Below are positions 48,951 to 60,183 of a stretch of 64,000 nucleotides of DNA, one piece after another. Position 1 is the stretch's first letter. Every line of letters begins with the position of its first letter. The position numbers and the translations under genes are program-made. Below the pieces are notes generated by a model, which was not told where the DNA came from, ran no database searches, and was given only the letters and a program-made list of their open reading frames with translations. The stretch comes from Datisca glomerata (Eukaryota > Streptophyta > Magnoliopsida > Cucurbitales > Datiscaceae). Where the stretch lies: contig QANY01008070.1 in assembly GCA_003255025.1 (NCBI GenBank), positions 295,704 through 359,703 on the forward strand. Direction: 5' to 3'.

Positions 48951-51157
48951 TGTTAGAGTTATGTCCATAAAATATGGTGTAATAACTATTTGTGAGTATT
49001 TAGTTATTTCTCTGATATTTTATATTACTGAATTTAATAAATGAATGAAACTATTAATTAAAGTGTATTTATTATTTACTCAAGTCCTGAAACTATAGTC
49101 AACATAAGAAGAGTAAAGACTGAGTGATGTTTCAGATAAAATCTTCTGAAATAGTTTAGAATGTTACTCTCAGTCTTAGGATCAACTGGGCAATCGAGTC
49201 TGATTGTGACTGTTAGGTTGAACCAAATGATGTCGATCTTTGTAGGGGTGTGCATATTTTTTAAGAACCGACCGAACTGAACCGAACCAAACCAAACCGA
49301 TCGGTTCAGTCGGTTCTTATTCTACGATAATTGTAATCAGTTCGGTTAATTTAAGTAACCGAACTTTCGGTTCGATTATATTTTACAATAAACATGTAAT
49401 CGGTTCGATCCGATTGCAACTATTTTTTAATATACTATATAAATTAAATATAAATTATTAAAAACTTAATAAATTAGACACAAATTAGAAATATTTTATT
49501 AAAAATTAGACATAATTATTAATTTGACATATATATATTAATTGTGTTGAGTGTTGGTATTTTCAATTTAGTGATTTTTGCTATTTTTTAGAAATTTATA
49601 ATTGTAGTTGAACCGGTTACAAGTAATCGAACCAAACTAATTACCTCGGTTTCATTCGATTCGATTCTTTTGGTTATACCTGTTCGGTTCAGTTTGATAT
49701 TTTAGGTAACCGGTGAATTCGGTTCGATTATAAAAATGCATTAATCGACCGAACCGAACCGTGAACACCCCTAGATCTTTGAGAATGGGAGTGAGGACTC
49801 TAACGATTGACGTAGACATATTGTGGAGTAAAGTCATTTATCTAGCTCTAAATCTAATTGTTGCACCTTAAGGGTGTTTTCGTAATTATTTTAACCCCGA
49901 GGTGAATACAAAAATTGAACTAGTTAGTTACGATATTTGATACGTCAAAAGAGTGAGTTCAAATTACCGGACAATATATCGACTGTTGGGATTGTGATTC
50001 AACTATGTTGGAGTTGCGTAATTCACATATATAAAAAATCTCGGTTAGATTGCAAAATACAACAATATCACATTATACTTTATTGACGAGTGTATGAATA
50101 AATTAACCTGGTCAGATACTCGATAAAATGTATCATTGAATAAGACATGAGAGATTATACGAGACAATTCACTATTATGTCTTTCTTATTCACAGTCAAT
50201 AAAGGAGTTAAGGAAATAATAACAATAGGGGTAAAATGATAATTTTTCATCATGCTCTTGTTACCGATATTCACGAAGGGTAATATGTTAAAATATTTCT
50301 TAGGTCGTGAAATAAAAGTGTTTATTTTCATTTAACAAAAAATGTAGTGTGCATAAAATAAGAGTTGATTCGGCATCGAACCTATAGTAGAGTCGTATGA
50401 TGTCAGGATTAAATATATTGAGAATTTATAGAGATAATTTCATAGGGTATTTGAATCTTATTGCTTTATTTATGTGAGTACATTCGGTCTTAGGATTAGC
50501 TTATGAGGACATGAATAGAAGAAACAATATCAGTTGGACAAAAATGTGTTTTGAGCCAAATTATATTTCCTGAACCCATATGTGATGGGTGTTGTCACTT
50601 AATTAGTGAAGAACAATTAATTGATGTTTAAACTAATTAATTTATTATTAGATAATTAGTAAATAAGAGTAATTAATTAATTAATTGATTGAGATCAATT
50701 TAAATTTATCAATTTTGGATTGATGAATTTAGACACAATATTGACTTTAATGGGAGATGCAATTTTCGACAATTATAGATTATGGGGGTGAATTTCAGAA
50801 ATTACACATATACAGGGATATATGTGAAAATTTCAAAATTATTATATAAGGGATGACATTAGGGTTGACTCCCTAAGTGTGTTGACACAACCCTACTCAC
50901 ACATAGCAGAAAAAGGTTTCTCTTTCCCCCTCCTACTGTTGCTGCCGAAATCACCAGATGAAAAGAAAAAATTGGGTTTTATTCTTCAGTTGTTTTAAGA
51001 GCCCACATTCAATTACTAACGACCTCCTTGTAAGATATACTTTTGAATTCAATGAGTGGTTGTTGGTGCGAAGACTAATTGAAGTTCTTGGATTTGAAGA
51101 TCGAAAAACGCGAAGCATTTAGTAAGGATTCCACTAATTCAGAAAGTCTCTGATACA
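48951..51157 (+). mobile_element. LTR-like repeat, full-length copy with a nested MITE
   Basis: It starts TGTTAGAGTTATGTCC at 48951, directly after PMD pseudogene sequence, and probably ends ...TCTCTGATACA at 51157. Without the MITE it is about 1.67 kb. It contains a TATA-like ATTATATAAGGG near 50845, as an LTR promoter might. The related inverted copy is at 45130-46165. No primer-binding site, coding region or clear target duplication was found, so solo LTR versus other repeat stays open. Confidence 0.5.
49243..49773. mobile_element. hAT-type MITE with 8-bp target duplication
   Basis: The 531-bp element begins TAGGGGTGTGCA and ends TGAACACCCCTA, giving short terminal inverted repeats. It is flanked by a perfect 8-bp duplication GATCTTTG (49235-49242, 49774-49781), the length made by hAT transposases. 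The inside is rich in CCGAACCGAACC and CGGTTCGGTT words on both strands. No coding capacity. It inserted into the LTR-like repeat after that repeat landed. Confidence 0.9.
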
Positions 51158-52605
51158 ATGAAAATGTATAAATCATTTCTAACTTTTTTGAATATGTTAA
51201 CTTTATATATATACTTCAAAAATGGGGGAAGTCGAGAGGAAATGGATTGAGCTCCCCCTCCTCTCGGTGGTTTATGTATAAGAGGGGAAGGGGGAAAGCT
51301 GTTCTTCCCAAGGGTGCTGACGCTCGTCAGCTCCTGCTGTGTTAGTGTCTCGGGGTGTTGGTCATCGCGACGCGTGCGCGGTGGAAGTGTGTGGCTCGAG
51401 GCTATTTTAAACTTTTAATATAGAACAAATATTTTAATAATATAAAATTTGTGCAACGCCACGATAACCAACATAAAAAACTTTTTATTGAAAACTCTTT
51501 TTCAATCAGTCAGGATCTATTATATATTTATACATTAAATATACAACATATAAGTTTAGGAATCATATACCTCTTGCAATCAATATCAAGCACCCTTGCA
51601 AAACCGATCGATCCTCCGTCCCATGAAACCGTTCCAACGATCAATAGAATCTGAGATCCATACCAAGATCTTTCAAGTCAATCCTCAACGCTCTAGGACG
51701 TGTGTGGATACATAAAATATTACAAGACACTTTTTCTATCTCTAGATGTATTCAATACATGAGATCTAGAAATTTACTTAGAAGGACTTTAGTGAGACGA
51801 TTCTCTAAAAGAACGCAATGATTTTTCTTTTAGAAATTTGATTAACTTTTAATCGCAGAAAAAAAATTACTCTAACACTAACTGTGTTCTCCATTTTTTT
51901 ATTGATGAACTTATTTATCACTGAGGCCATTATAATAATATCTATATCATTTCTCGATAATGGTGAATCATATTTTAGAGATAAGTAAAAATTAAAATTT
52001 AATTTCAAATTATAAAATACAGTGAGACCCACTGTATAATGATACACAACTGCAGTGCCACACGCGTGTTGAGGCAGCTCAACCCACCCCCTACTGCAGG
52101 TTGAAGCATCTCAACCCGTCCCCACGGTCGGTTGAGGCATCTCAACCCGTCCACACGGTGGGTTGAGGCACCACACCACGTCCCTATGATGGGAGGGCCC
52201 GCGCTCCACCACACATGTCTCGCCATTCAATCCACTGTCGCGAAAACTAGACGACAGGAAATCTCCTTCAGAGTCTGTTATGTAATGTTAGTCTAACCTC
52301 AGTAATCTGACTGCTTGATGTCGCTGAGGCACGATAGATCGAGAGAATGAAGTATGACCACGTTTATTAATGTGTCATTATTTTAAGTTCGTGATACACA
52401 TGTTAGACATGTTTATATCGTTATCACGTGATTACCATGGGGGCGTACTAGCTGTCCCCACCAGATCCCATCTATAGAAAGGACTCTTGGTATCATTTAT
52501 ACATTCAATTCTAACCGATTCTGAGACAAAACCTCAAGAATATTGCCTCCTTGAAGTTCTTACCTACCTTAGAGTTTCAAAGACATTTGTCACATTCTGA
52601 TGGCT
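51158..52605. other. Intergenic repeat DNA
   Basis: No gene is supported. The stretch includes GC-richer parts (51240-51410) of repeat character and a short tandem repeat listed separately. A 73-codon minus-strand frame (52005-52226) is only the translation of that tandem repeat. Confidence 0.45.
52068..52192. repeat. Four 31-32-bp tandem units with an internal palindrome
   Basis: Units start at GTTGAGG/GTTGAAG 52068, 52100, 52131 and 52162. The core GTTGAGGCATCTCAAC is an inverted repeat within each unit and is followed by CCGTCCCCACGG-like sequence, itself palindromic in part. A related word cluster (GTGCTCAACCCATCCCCACG, GGCGAGTTGAGG) lies inside the PMD remnant at 48285-48355. Confidence 0.75.
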
Positions 52606-52910
52606 CACTATTACAAAAGGGGGTTAGATGATGAGTAAAACCCATCATTATAACCCTAAATTAACGGCTGATCGATTATCATCTACTGGGTTGTCATCTT
52701 TAGGCATTTAAAAAAAATTGTCATTATAAGAGGGTACAATGACAGGGAATCTCCGTCATCGTAGGTACCGTGAAAAGTAGATATATGACGGGGAATCTCC
52801 ATCATCTTAGTTTCTGCAAAAGTATATAGATGACGGGGATTGTCCGTCATCTTAGGTACCGCATAAAACAAATAGATGATGGGGAATCTCCGTCATCTAA
52901 AGTTCAAGAA
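52606..52910. mobile_element. CACTA transposon terminus
   Basis: It begins CACTATTACAAAAGGGGG at 52606, a typical CACTA-family end, followed by subterminal repeats of GATGACGGGGAATCTCC and its complement at about 52740, 52785, 52825 and 52870. The opposite terminus (TTTTGTAATAGTG) was not found in the window, so the element is truncated, rearranged or ends in a diverged sequence. The host-gene fragments at 53.8-54.7 kb may lie within it. Confidence 0.65.
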
Positions 52911-53817
52911 AACAAACAAAATAAAAACTTTTATTTAACTAAATTTCCGCAGCTATATAATATTGGTCCTAGATGGTTTCTAACAATAATATAAATCATA
53001 AAATCCCAGATGGTCCCAACCAATAATATAAAATCATAAATCCTCTAGATAGTTCTGTTAACAATATATGACATCAATCCTAGATAGTCCCCTACCGCTA
53101 ATATAAAACATAAAATTAACCAACAACATACATACTAATCACATCGCGTAAAATGAAGCTTCTAAATTTAAAGAAACAAACAATTGTAATTCAATTCAAT
53201 CTACGTAACTCTATCTTACATAAGGAAAATATATATTTATGACAATGAACTAAGATCTGAATGCTCGAAATTGATCCTAACAAAGTAAAATGAACGAAGA
53301 GCTAATAACAAAGTAAAATGAACGAAGGGTATGATAACAAAGTAAAATGGACAGATATGCAGTATGAGTTTTCATCATCATGATGAAAATCTAGCAATAC
53401 TACCTAGATTAGTAACCACATAAGTTATCACTTACGTAATTTATTTTTGACATTATTAGAAGCCGAACAACTCTCTCAAGCCCATTCAAAATGAAGTAAC
53501 TACAGAACAACAACAGGAATCAGCTAAGCTTGGGTTCTAATAATAGACACTTTATGAAACAATATGAAGTTCCCTCAAAATCCTTCTATTCCCTCAAAAG
53601 TATAATTAGAACTACATTATTTTAGAATTATGATAAAAGAAATTTATCAAGCCAATTTATTAGGTTGGTGGACTAAACATGTAAAATAACAATAACATTA
53701 AGTTTTCTAGACTTCAAATTTAAATCTATAGCATCAGTAATAATGGTACATGGCATGTTGCTCATTAAAATCCACTAGAAATAAAAAAAGGTTAATCTAC
53801 ACAGGATATGAAAATTA

Positions 53818-53914
53818 GAGTTCTCATTGTAGCCTCAAGATTATGAGTTAGAAAGCAGAGAACATCTACCAACTCCCCAATATTATGAGGAGGAATATTG
53901 GTGGCCATGCCAAC
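53818..53914 (-). pseudogene. DNA gyrase subunit A (organellar) gene fragment
   Basis: Minus-strand translation from 53914 gives VGMATNIPPHNIGELVDVL followed by THNLEAT, the strongly conserved GyrA motif (bacterial and plant organellar: GMATNIPPHNLGE). A CAG acceptor precedes it (TATTGCTTCAG/GTTGGC), so the fragment came from genomic, intron-containing DNA. Nothing else of the roughly 900-residue protein is visible nearby. A captured or duplicated fragment, not a gene. Confidence 0.72.
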
Positions 53915-54341
53915 CTGAAGCAATAACCATATATTAGGATAAGAAATACATATGGGCAATGTAGAACGCCTTACAGCCATTTTGAGGCAAAATAGGGAAG
54001 AAGATGAGGAGATAAAAAATATTAAGGAAGAAAATTAGATGGAACCATTGCAATCCCAGAAACTAAAGAGGGATAGTTGTTGGTGATAAAGACATAAAAA
54101 GAACTAACTGTATTAAGAGAAATAAAGTTATAATCTTTAGGATAATCAACTACTGAACATTATCCTCTCATATCTATGAAGAGTTCACTATGAAGAGTTT
54201 ATTGAAGAGCTAATATTTAAGTTTTCTTTTAAATCATGCTTACATTGCTAAAATTCAACTAAAAGCAATATCTTCAGATTCACATGTAAGGACACACAAA
54301 GGATACTTCCTGTACTGACATAAATGCTTAAACAAACTTAC

Positions 54342-54734
54342 TGTTCTTCCAAGAATAAATGCAGTTGTAGCACCTAGTGTAGCGCCAATGGAGTCAGCAA
54401 TAAATTCTAAAGGCAGCCCAAATAGATACCCGCCTCTAAGCTAGAATACACATCAATAAAAAAAAAAGACATACACAAATGGTAAGCTAAGGTAATTTCT
54501 CTCCAATCCCAATATTAGCTTATCAATTAGTACATCATGCAAGTGTGGCATATTCTAATAACCTTCACAATGTGTCAAATTCGACTAACATTCACATCTT
54601 TCTAGATTACTAAAGCACCATTAAATGTGTGTTACTTCACTGATTAAAATAGAGAGAAAGTCATTGCTCTAAAAAATACCGTGAGTACTGAAGCTAGAAG
54701 TGTCAACACAGTTAGAGGAATATGTGCAACAGCC
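54342..54734 (-). pseudogene. Two exons of a SNARE-associated Golgi (VTT/DedA-like) protein gene
   Basis: Exon 54680-54734 reads AVAHIPLTVLTLLASVLT and exon 54342-54440 reads LRGGYLFGLPLEFIADSIGA followed by TLGATTAFILGRT. Both have GT-AG borders and join in phase. This is the core of the plant VTT-domain family (TVP38/DedA-like membrane proteins), where the usual text is LGGGYLFGLPVGF. The family's preceding N-terminal exon and the following helices were not found, so only an internal piece survives, on the same strand as the GyrA fragment. Confidence 0.72.
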
Positions 54735-54906
54735 CTACATATTCAGAGCAACATGTTAAAAGTCTTCAGCTAATACTTAGGGAGATCCTAGGTGTGAGCA
54801 GAAAGGAACATTGAGACAACCAAATGGAATACTTGATTCTACTGCAACAAAATTATGTAAACTTAGCAGCATTAATAGAGCTAGAATTAATTACAGAAAA
54901 GAAAGA

Positions 54907-56996
54907 AAGAAAAACTCTTTTCATCATGGAATAAAAGAGATGGTATGCCATCAATGGATAGTTCCATACATTTTTTTCTCTGTAGATATTAGGTTCTAAG
55001 GAAGTTATTATTTCTTTCATTTTACTCAAAACTTGAAGCATCCAAATCTCTTTGAATTCCAAAGGGACCATGGTATGCCATCAATGGTTGTTCTCGATTC
55101 ATCGTAGCCATAAATTACAATGAATACTTGAATCCCTCTTTCAAGGAAATGTAGTTTAACATCATAAATATATTACAGAATATGAATAAAATCACAAACA
55201 CACAAGCTTATAAATATCTACTGGTTAGATGTGGATTCCAACTAAGTTATAGGGAAGGAGTTACACCTATCATGATTTTACATAGTGAAAGTTGAATCTA
55301 AAACCATAGCTCTTTGATTTAATCTATTATCATCTGCAACTCAAAATTTAAAATCAACTTAACATCAAACTTGGAACGTGATATCACTTTAAAATTGGCA
55401 AAGAAAGCACCTCAACTTTATTCACGACTTTGAACATATAATCTTTCCTGAGAGTCGACCCTGTACTTACTAGATTATTATAACAAGACACTCATGTACT
55501 TGATTGAAGATCTCTTATTTTGATAACTGTCACTTCATTTTAATGAATTTGTTAAGTCTGCTAACATAATAATGTATTTTTCAGAGATCTCTCAATGTGC
55601 AGGAACCTATGCGGTTATAAAAAATTTGCAGGGGTCTACATAGTGAAGTATCAAAGTTCAAGAGCATACGTGAATTTTATCCTTCTTAAAATAGGGAAAC
55701 ATGATTTTAAATCAATCCAAGTTTAAACCACATCTCCTGAGCAATAAAGTATGATTTATACCAAGAAAGTCATTGCATGTGGAAAATAATATTATAACTG
55801 ATAAAGAACCTTCATTTGGGCCCATAAATGGGTAAAAGGTAGAACCAATTTTTTTTTTTTGTAAATATGTGTTCACGACAACCAATTTTTAGATTTATTT
55901 TTAGTTGCTTCTTTTAATCCAGAAATTCATTCATAAAAATAGTATTTGTTGTACTTAAATAAAATATTACATTCTTGCCTTTAGAGATATTTTATTTTTG
56001 TACGGTGTGAAAATATTGGGTAGCATTTTTTTTTGAATAAATATTGGGTAGCATTGTACATGGGAAATGATCCACTTTAAACTCTAAAGTCAAAACATGG
56101 AGTAATGATGGTAAATCCAACAATTTGTATTAAGCTGTACTAGTCGTTAGATTATACTGAACAATATACTGTACTNAGAAAAAACTCTTTTCATCATGGA
56201 ATAAAAGAGATGGTATGCCATCAATGGATAGTTCCATACATTTTTTTTCTCTGTAGATATTAGGTTCTAAAGAAGTTATTATTTCTTTCATTTTACTGAA
56301 AACTTGAAGCATCCAAATCTCTTTGAATTCCAAAGGACCATGGTATGCCATCAATGGTTGTTCTCGATTCATCGTAGCCATTAATTACAATGAATACTTG
56401 AATCCCTCTTTCAAGGAAATGTAGTTTAACATCATAAATATATTACAAAATATGAATAAAATCACAAACACACAAAGCTTATAAATATCTACTAGTTAGA
56501 TGTGGATTCCAACTAAGTTATAGGAAAGGAGTTACACCTATCATGATTTTACATAGTGAAAGTTGAATCTAAAACCATAGCTCTTTGATTTAATCTATTA
56601 TCATCTGCAACTCAAAATTTAAAATCAACTTAATGTATTTTTCAGAGATCTCTCAATGTGCAGGAACCTATGCGGTTATAAAAAATTTGCAGGGGTCTAC
56701 ATAGTGAAGTATCAAAGTTCAAGAGCATACGTGAATTTTATCCTTCTTAAAATAGGGAAACATGCTTTTAAATCAATCCAAGTTTAAACCACATCTCATG
56801 AGCAATAAAGTATGATTTTTACCAAGAAAGTCATTGCATGTGGAAAATAATATTATAACTGATAAGGAACCTTCATTTGGGCCCATAAATGGGTAAAAGG
56901 TAGAACCAATTTTTTTTTGTAAATATGTGTTCACGACAACCAATTTTTAGATTTATTTTTAGTTGCTTTTTTTAATCCAGAAATTCATTCATAAAA
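54907..56996. repeat. Duplicated block (54907-55938 and 56177-56996) joined at an N
   Basis: Sequence from CTCTTTTCATCATGG (54914) recurs at 56184 with near identity, including GGGCCCATAAATGGG-type words at the far end (about 55827 and 56880). The second copy lacks about 200 bp of the first (roughly 55361-55563). The second copy starts one base after the unresolved base N at 56176. No coding content. The layout fits either a tandem duplication or two haplotypes placed side by side by the assembler. Confidence 0.85.
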
Positions 56997-57017
56997 AAGG
57001 AAGAAGGTGGAAGCCAA

Positions 57018-57140
57018 ATGGAGAGAGGAGAATGCTAAAAAAAGAACGAAACTACTTATATAGATCTGAAGGGTCTAATGGATTTTGGGTTTTCTTGGAA
57101 TCTTGAAGATATATTGAATGAAGACTTTTACAGAGACAAG
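57018..57140 (+). pseudogene. First exon of a second, decayed helicase-family gene
   Basis: Plus-strand reading from 57078 gives MDFGFSWNLEDILNEDFYRD and K just before a GT at 57141. The intact gene's first exon has [17 protein letters not shown] and NEEFYKDK before its donor, in the same phase. Upstream, ATG 57018 opens a frame that stops after six codons, and an A-run lies between it and the conserved part, so either the start moved to 57078 or the exon is broken. It pairs with 58933-59432. Confidence 0.6.
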
Positions 57141-57989
57141 GTTTTGTTTTCTTTCTTAATTCATCCTCTTTGATCCTTTAATTTTCTATGAGATTCTTCT
57201 ATAATAAAATCAGACTATGTCACGGTGGTTGTTTCTCTCTCGTCACAATAACAGTGTCTTCAAAAACGGATGTAACCGTTTCCCAACAGATTGCGGATGT
57301 CGCAGCGGTCAATTTTTTCAAATGCTAGCCATTTGAAGAAAAATATTTCTCTTCCATTTGAAAATTATGGAAACATTTTAAAAATATGTTGTAAATATTT
57401 GACCCTATTTGACCGGTTTTGATTTTATTTTAACTAAATAATACCTTTAACAAGTAATTAATTACATATTGTTAATAATTTAACATGAGGATGTTAAATC
57501 TCATTAAATTTACTTTCCCTTTCTATAAAAAAAATTATAATTCTTATATGGGATACTCATATTTTTATATTCGATTTCACAGTACTAAGAAAAAAAAATT
57601 TAAATGCTAGCAAAAATATATGAGCCCAAAGTTTAGCCCAAAAGTGTTTGAAATGTTCATAAATATAAAAAATAAAAAATATGTAATTTAAAAAAAATCA
57701 TAAATATAAAAATATAAAAAATAATCTACTGACGTGATGATATTTATGAATAAAAATTTAAAATTTCCTTGACGTGGGGAGCGGGTTTTAATGTCAATTT
57801 TTTGTTTTTTTAGAATTAGGATAATCATTTTTTATTTTATTTTATCTTTTGATATTTTTTTATTTTATTTTTCTTAAAAATGATGTTAATCCGTTAAGAC
57901 CTCAAAATTTGTCAAAATGACTTGAACAACAAAAATCCAATTCCTTCCTTTGTTTCAGTTGAAGCTACCAGAAATCAAAATACTCTAAA

Positions 57990-58270
57990 TTTTCTTTAGT
58001 TTCTTTAATGCAGCCGCAAAACCCTAGCCCTCTCTCAGAGCCATCAGCTCTCTCTGTGAACAAAGCTTCTTCAACGCATGCTTTTCACATTTCATCCGGC
58101 CACAGAGCTTCTTTTCTGTTTTTTCCTTTGTTTTTAGCATGTTAATGGCTGACGCGGCGAATATCAGCTCCGTAATGGCCGAACGGGGCGATAACGGCCG
58201 CGACGCCGGTGAATCGTACACACACTATGATATCGGACGGTAACGCTATGAGAAAGCTCCGATACAGTTG
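57990..58270. other. GC-richer island in intron-like sequence
   Basis: This stretch, inside the putative intron between the two paralogue exons, is much less AT-rich than its surroundings. It contains AAAACCCTAGCCCTCTCTC, typical of plant 5' leaders, and short open frames on + at 58012 and 58148 (MADAANISSVMAERGDNG). I do not recognise a protein. It could be the 5' end of a captured or dead gene. Confidence 0.3.
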
Positions 58271-58405
58271 CAAAACAGCCGTTACGTTATTCATTTATTG
58301 TCAAGGCACAATAACAAATAATAGTTTGGGAGAACTAGAAACATGACTGAAAATATAAAGATGAATTGCAAAAACGTCCCTTTTTTTGTAAAAATTGCCT
58401 GTAAA

Positions 58406-58513
58406 TCGTTTATACAGATTGCACAGGCGTAAATATAAACAGTTGATATACAGATTGAACAGGCGTAAATATAAACAGTTGATATACAGATTGCGCAGGC
58501 GTAAATACAAGCA
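58406..58513. repeat. 36-bp minisatellite, three copies
   Basis: Units start at about 58406, 58442 (GTTGATATACAGATTG) and 58478, each ending AGGCGTAAATA followed by TAAACA or a variant. As 36 is divisible by three, it translates to a repeated basic peptide in one frame, which should not be read as a gene. Confidence 0.85.
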
Positions 58514-58932
58514 ATATACTTACGATTGTCTAAATTTCATAAAAAATCTGTTTACCTCAGCCATTTTCGGCGATGACAAATCTAAATCTAAATATTTATT
58601 GAGTTTAATGTGTAAAGTTCAAAAATACCAATTTTCATCGCTCAACCAACAATTAATAAATTGAAAACAAACATGCTACAAAATTATAAACAAAAAAAAA
58701 TGACACAAAATGACAACTAAAATAATTCAACCATTTGTATAGAAATATTGATATATTTACATGTCAGATGCTATCGAGGAAATTCCTGAAGTCTACAGCA
58801 CATGTGTTAAGACAAACATCTCTATTTCAAATCTTTTCATTATTCAAATTAAATTACCTTAACTTCGTGAATTTGACCTCAGCACTTATAGTTTGAATAA
58901 CTTTTGTTTTTCCTTAAAACTTGCATTGACAG

Positions 58933-59432
58933 ATAGAGAAGATACCATTATCATTTGTGTCTGTGAAACACTATTTTGATTCATATATGGATACTTTGTT
59001 GAAAGAAATTCGAGCCGAACTGTCTTCAAGTTTGAAAGCTATATCAGCGTCTCCTTATGCCGAAATAATATCTATTGAGGAGTCAAAGCCAAATGGAACA
59101 TTGTTATTCAATGTTAAGGTTAAGTTCTGGAACAATGGATTCCACACTCAAGGGAAGGAGCCTTACAGAGTGTTTTCCTGGGGATATTTTTATTATTTTG
59201 GATGCTAAGCCATCAACTTTTAATACATTCAAGGGAGGAAGGAGTTGGCCTTTGGCTTGGGCTCACCACATTCCATTTAATAGACAAATCAAACTCCAAG
59301 CAACAAAGGGCATCAGAGCTGAAGATGGCATGCACAAAACATTGTTTCTCGTTTTTCTGGCAAAGATAACAACCAAATTGAGAATGTGGAAATCTTTGCA
59401 GATCCATAAGAACGTCAAGATTATTGAGCAAG
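58933..59432 (+). pseudogene. Second exon (N-terminal domain) of the decayed helicase paralogue
   Basis: After a CAG-like acceptor at 58930-58932 it reads IEKIPLSFVSVKHYFDSYMD, then SPYAEIISIEESKPNGTLLF and QGKEPYRV, parallel to exon 2 of the intact gene. An extra T in the T-run 59173-59176 shifts the frame. The domain resumes as IFIILDAKPSTFN, GGRSWPLAWA and LFLVFLAKITTKLRMWKSLQ. The following helicase exons are absent; pararetrovirus sequence follows at about 59.5 kb. Orientation is opposite to the intact helicase gene. Confidence 0.72.
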
Positions 59433-60183
59433 GTAAGATATTGTTCATCTGAGATAACAAAATAACTCACACTGAGCACGTCTGTCAACGTTTTACAGGG
59501 GTCAACGGTCCTAACACAATCTCTGCTCAACGGACCTTACCTAGACGCGACTTGGGTGATGTCCCACTCAGTGTTCGTTGATTGTTTTCTGAACTTACTG
59601 TAGGCTACAGTGAGTGCTTCCTCAACCTTAACAGTTACACATTGAGTGCCTTCGAGTTAGCAACAGGATCATGACTAGTAGAGCTTATAGTCATGGTTAT
59701 ATACAATTTACATTAGTACATACATGGTCTCATGAACAGCTACTATGGAAAAGTAAAAGAGAACTTACAGTTAGGGAGCACTGGAACTCCTGAGCACAAC
59801 AACATTATGTATGTGTAGGTGTGAGCAGGAAATTAATGGAGATAATAGAGGAGAGAGAGAATTTAGAAAGAGTGTGTAAGGGTAAACATAAGTGCTCAGC
59901 ACATGAGCATTCTATTAAACACGAAAGGGAAAATATGCTTCTGTCTCTCAACAAGGGCGAGAGACCCTTTTTATAATACAAGAAAGTAACTTAACTTAGA
60001 CAAAAGTAACTAGAGTAAAGTAAAGTAACTACACACAATTATTACAAGATTACAAGTGATAAGGCAGTGTGGCGTGGCTTTATGAGCATAGTCCACTTGT
60101 GCGGTTTGGAGAAGCTACTGTGACAAACTTTGGTTGCTTCTGCTTGATGTCTGCCAGCTGGTCTGGTCATATTAGCTTACCTT
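59433..60183 (-). promoter_or_regulatory. Non-coding end of the pararetrovirus copy with a TATA-like box
   Basis: No coding frame is supported. On the minus strand a TATTATAAAAAGG box at about 59978-59966 is followed by a CT/GA-rich stretch, as in caulimovirid promoters that drive the genome-length transcript. The border between helicase-paralogue intron and viral DNA is somewhere near 59450-59550. No tRNA-Met primer-binding site was found. Confidence 0.4.

Noticed and set aside
54853..56381. Twin minus-strand ORFs (54853-55071, 56130-56381) as a duplicated gene
   Set aside because: Same non-coding duplicated block; the residues match no family and one ORF spans the N.
58395..58664. 89-codon basic ORF as a small Arg/Lys-rich protein
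   Set aside because: Its first half is the translation of the 36-bp minisatellite and the rest is AT-rich intronic sequence.
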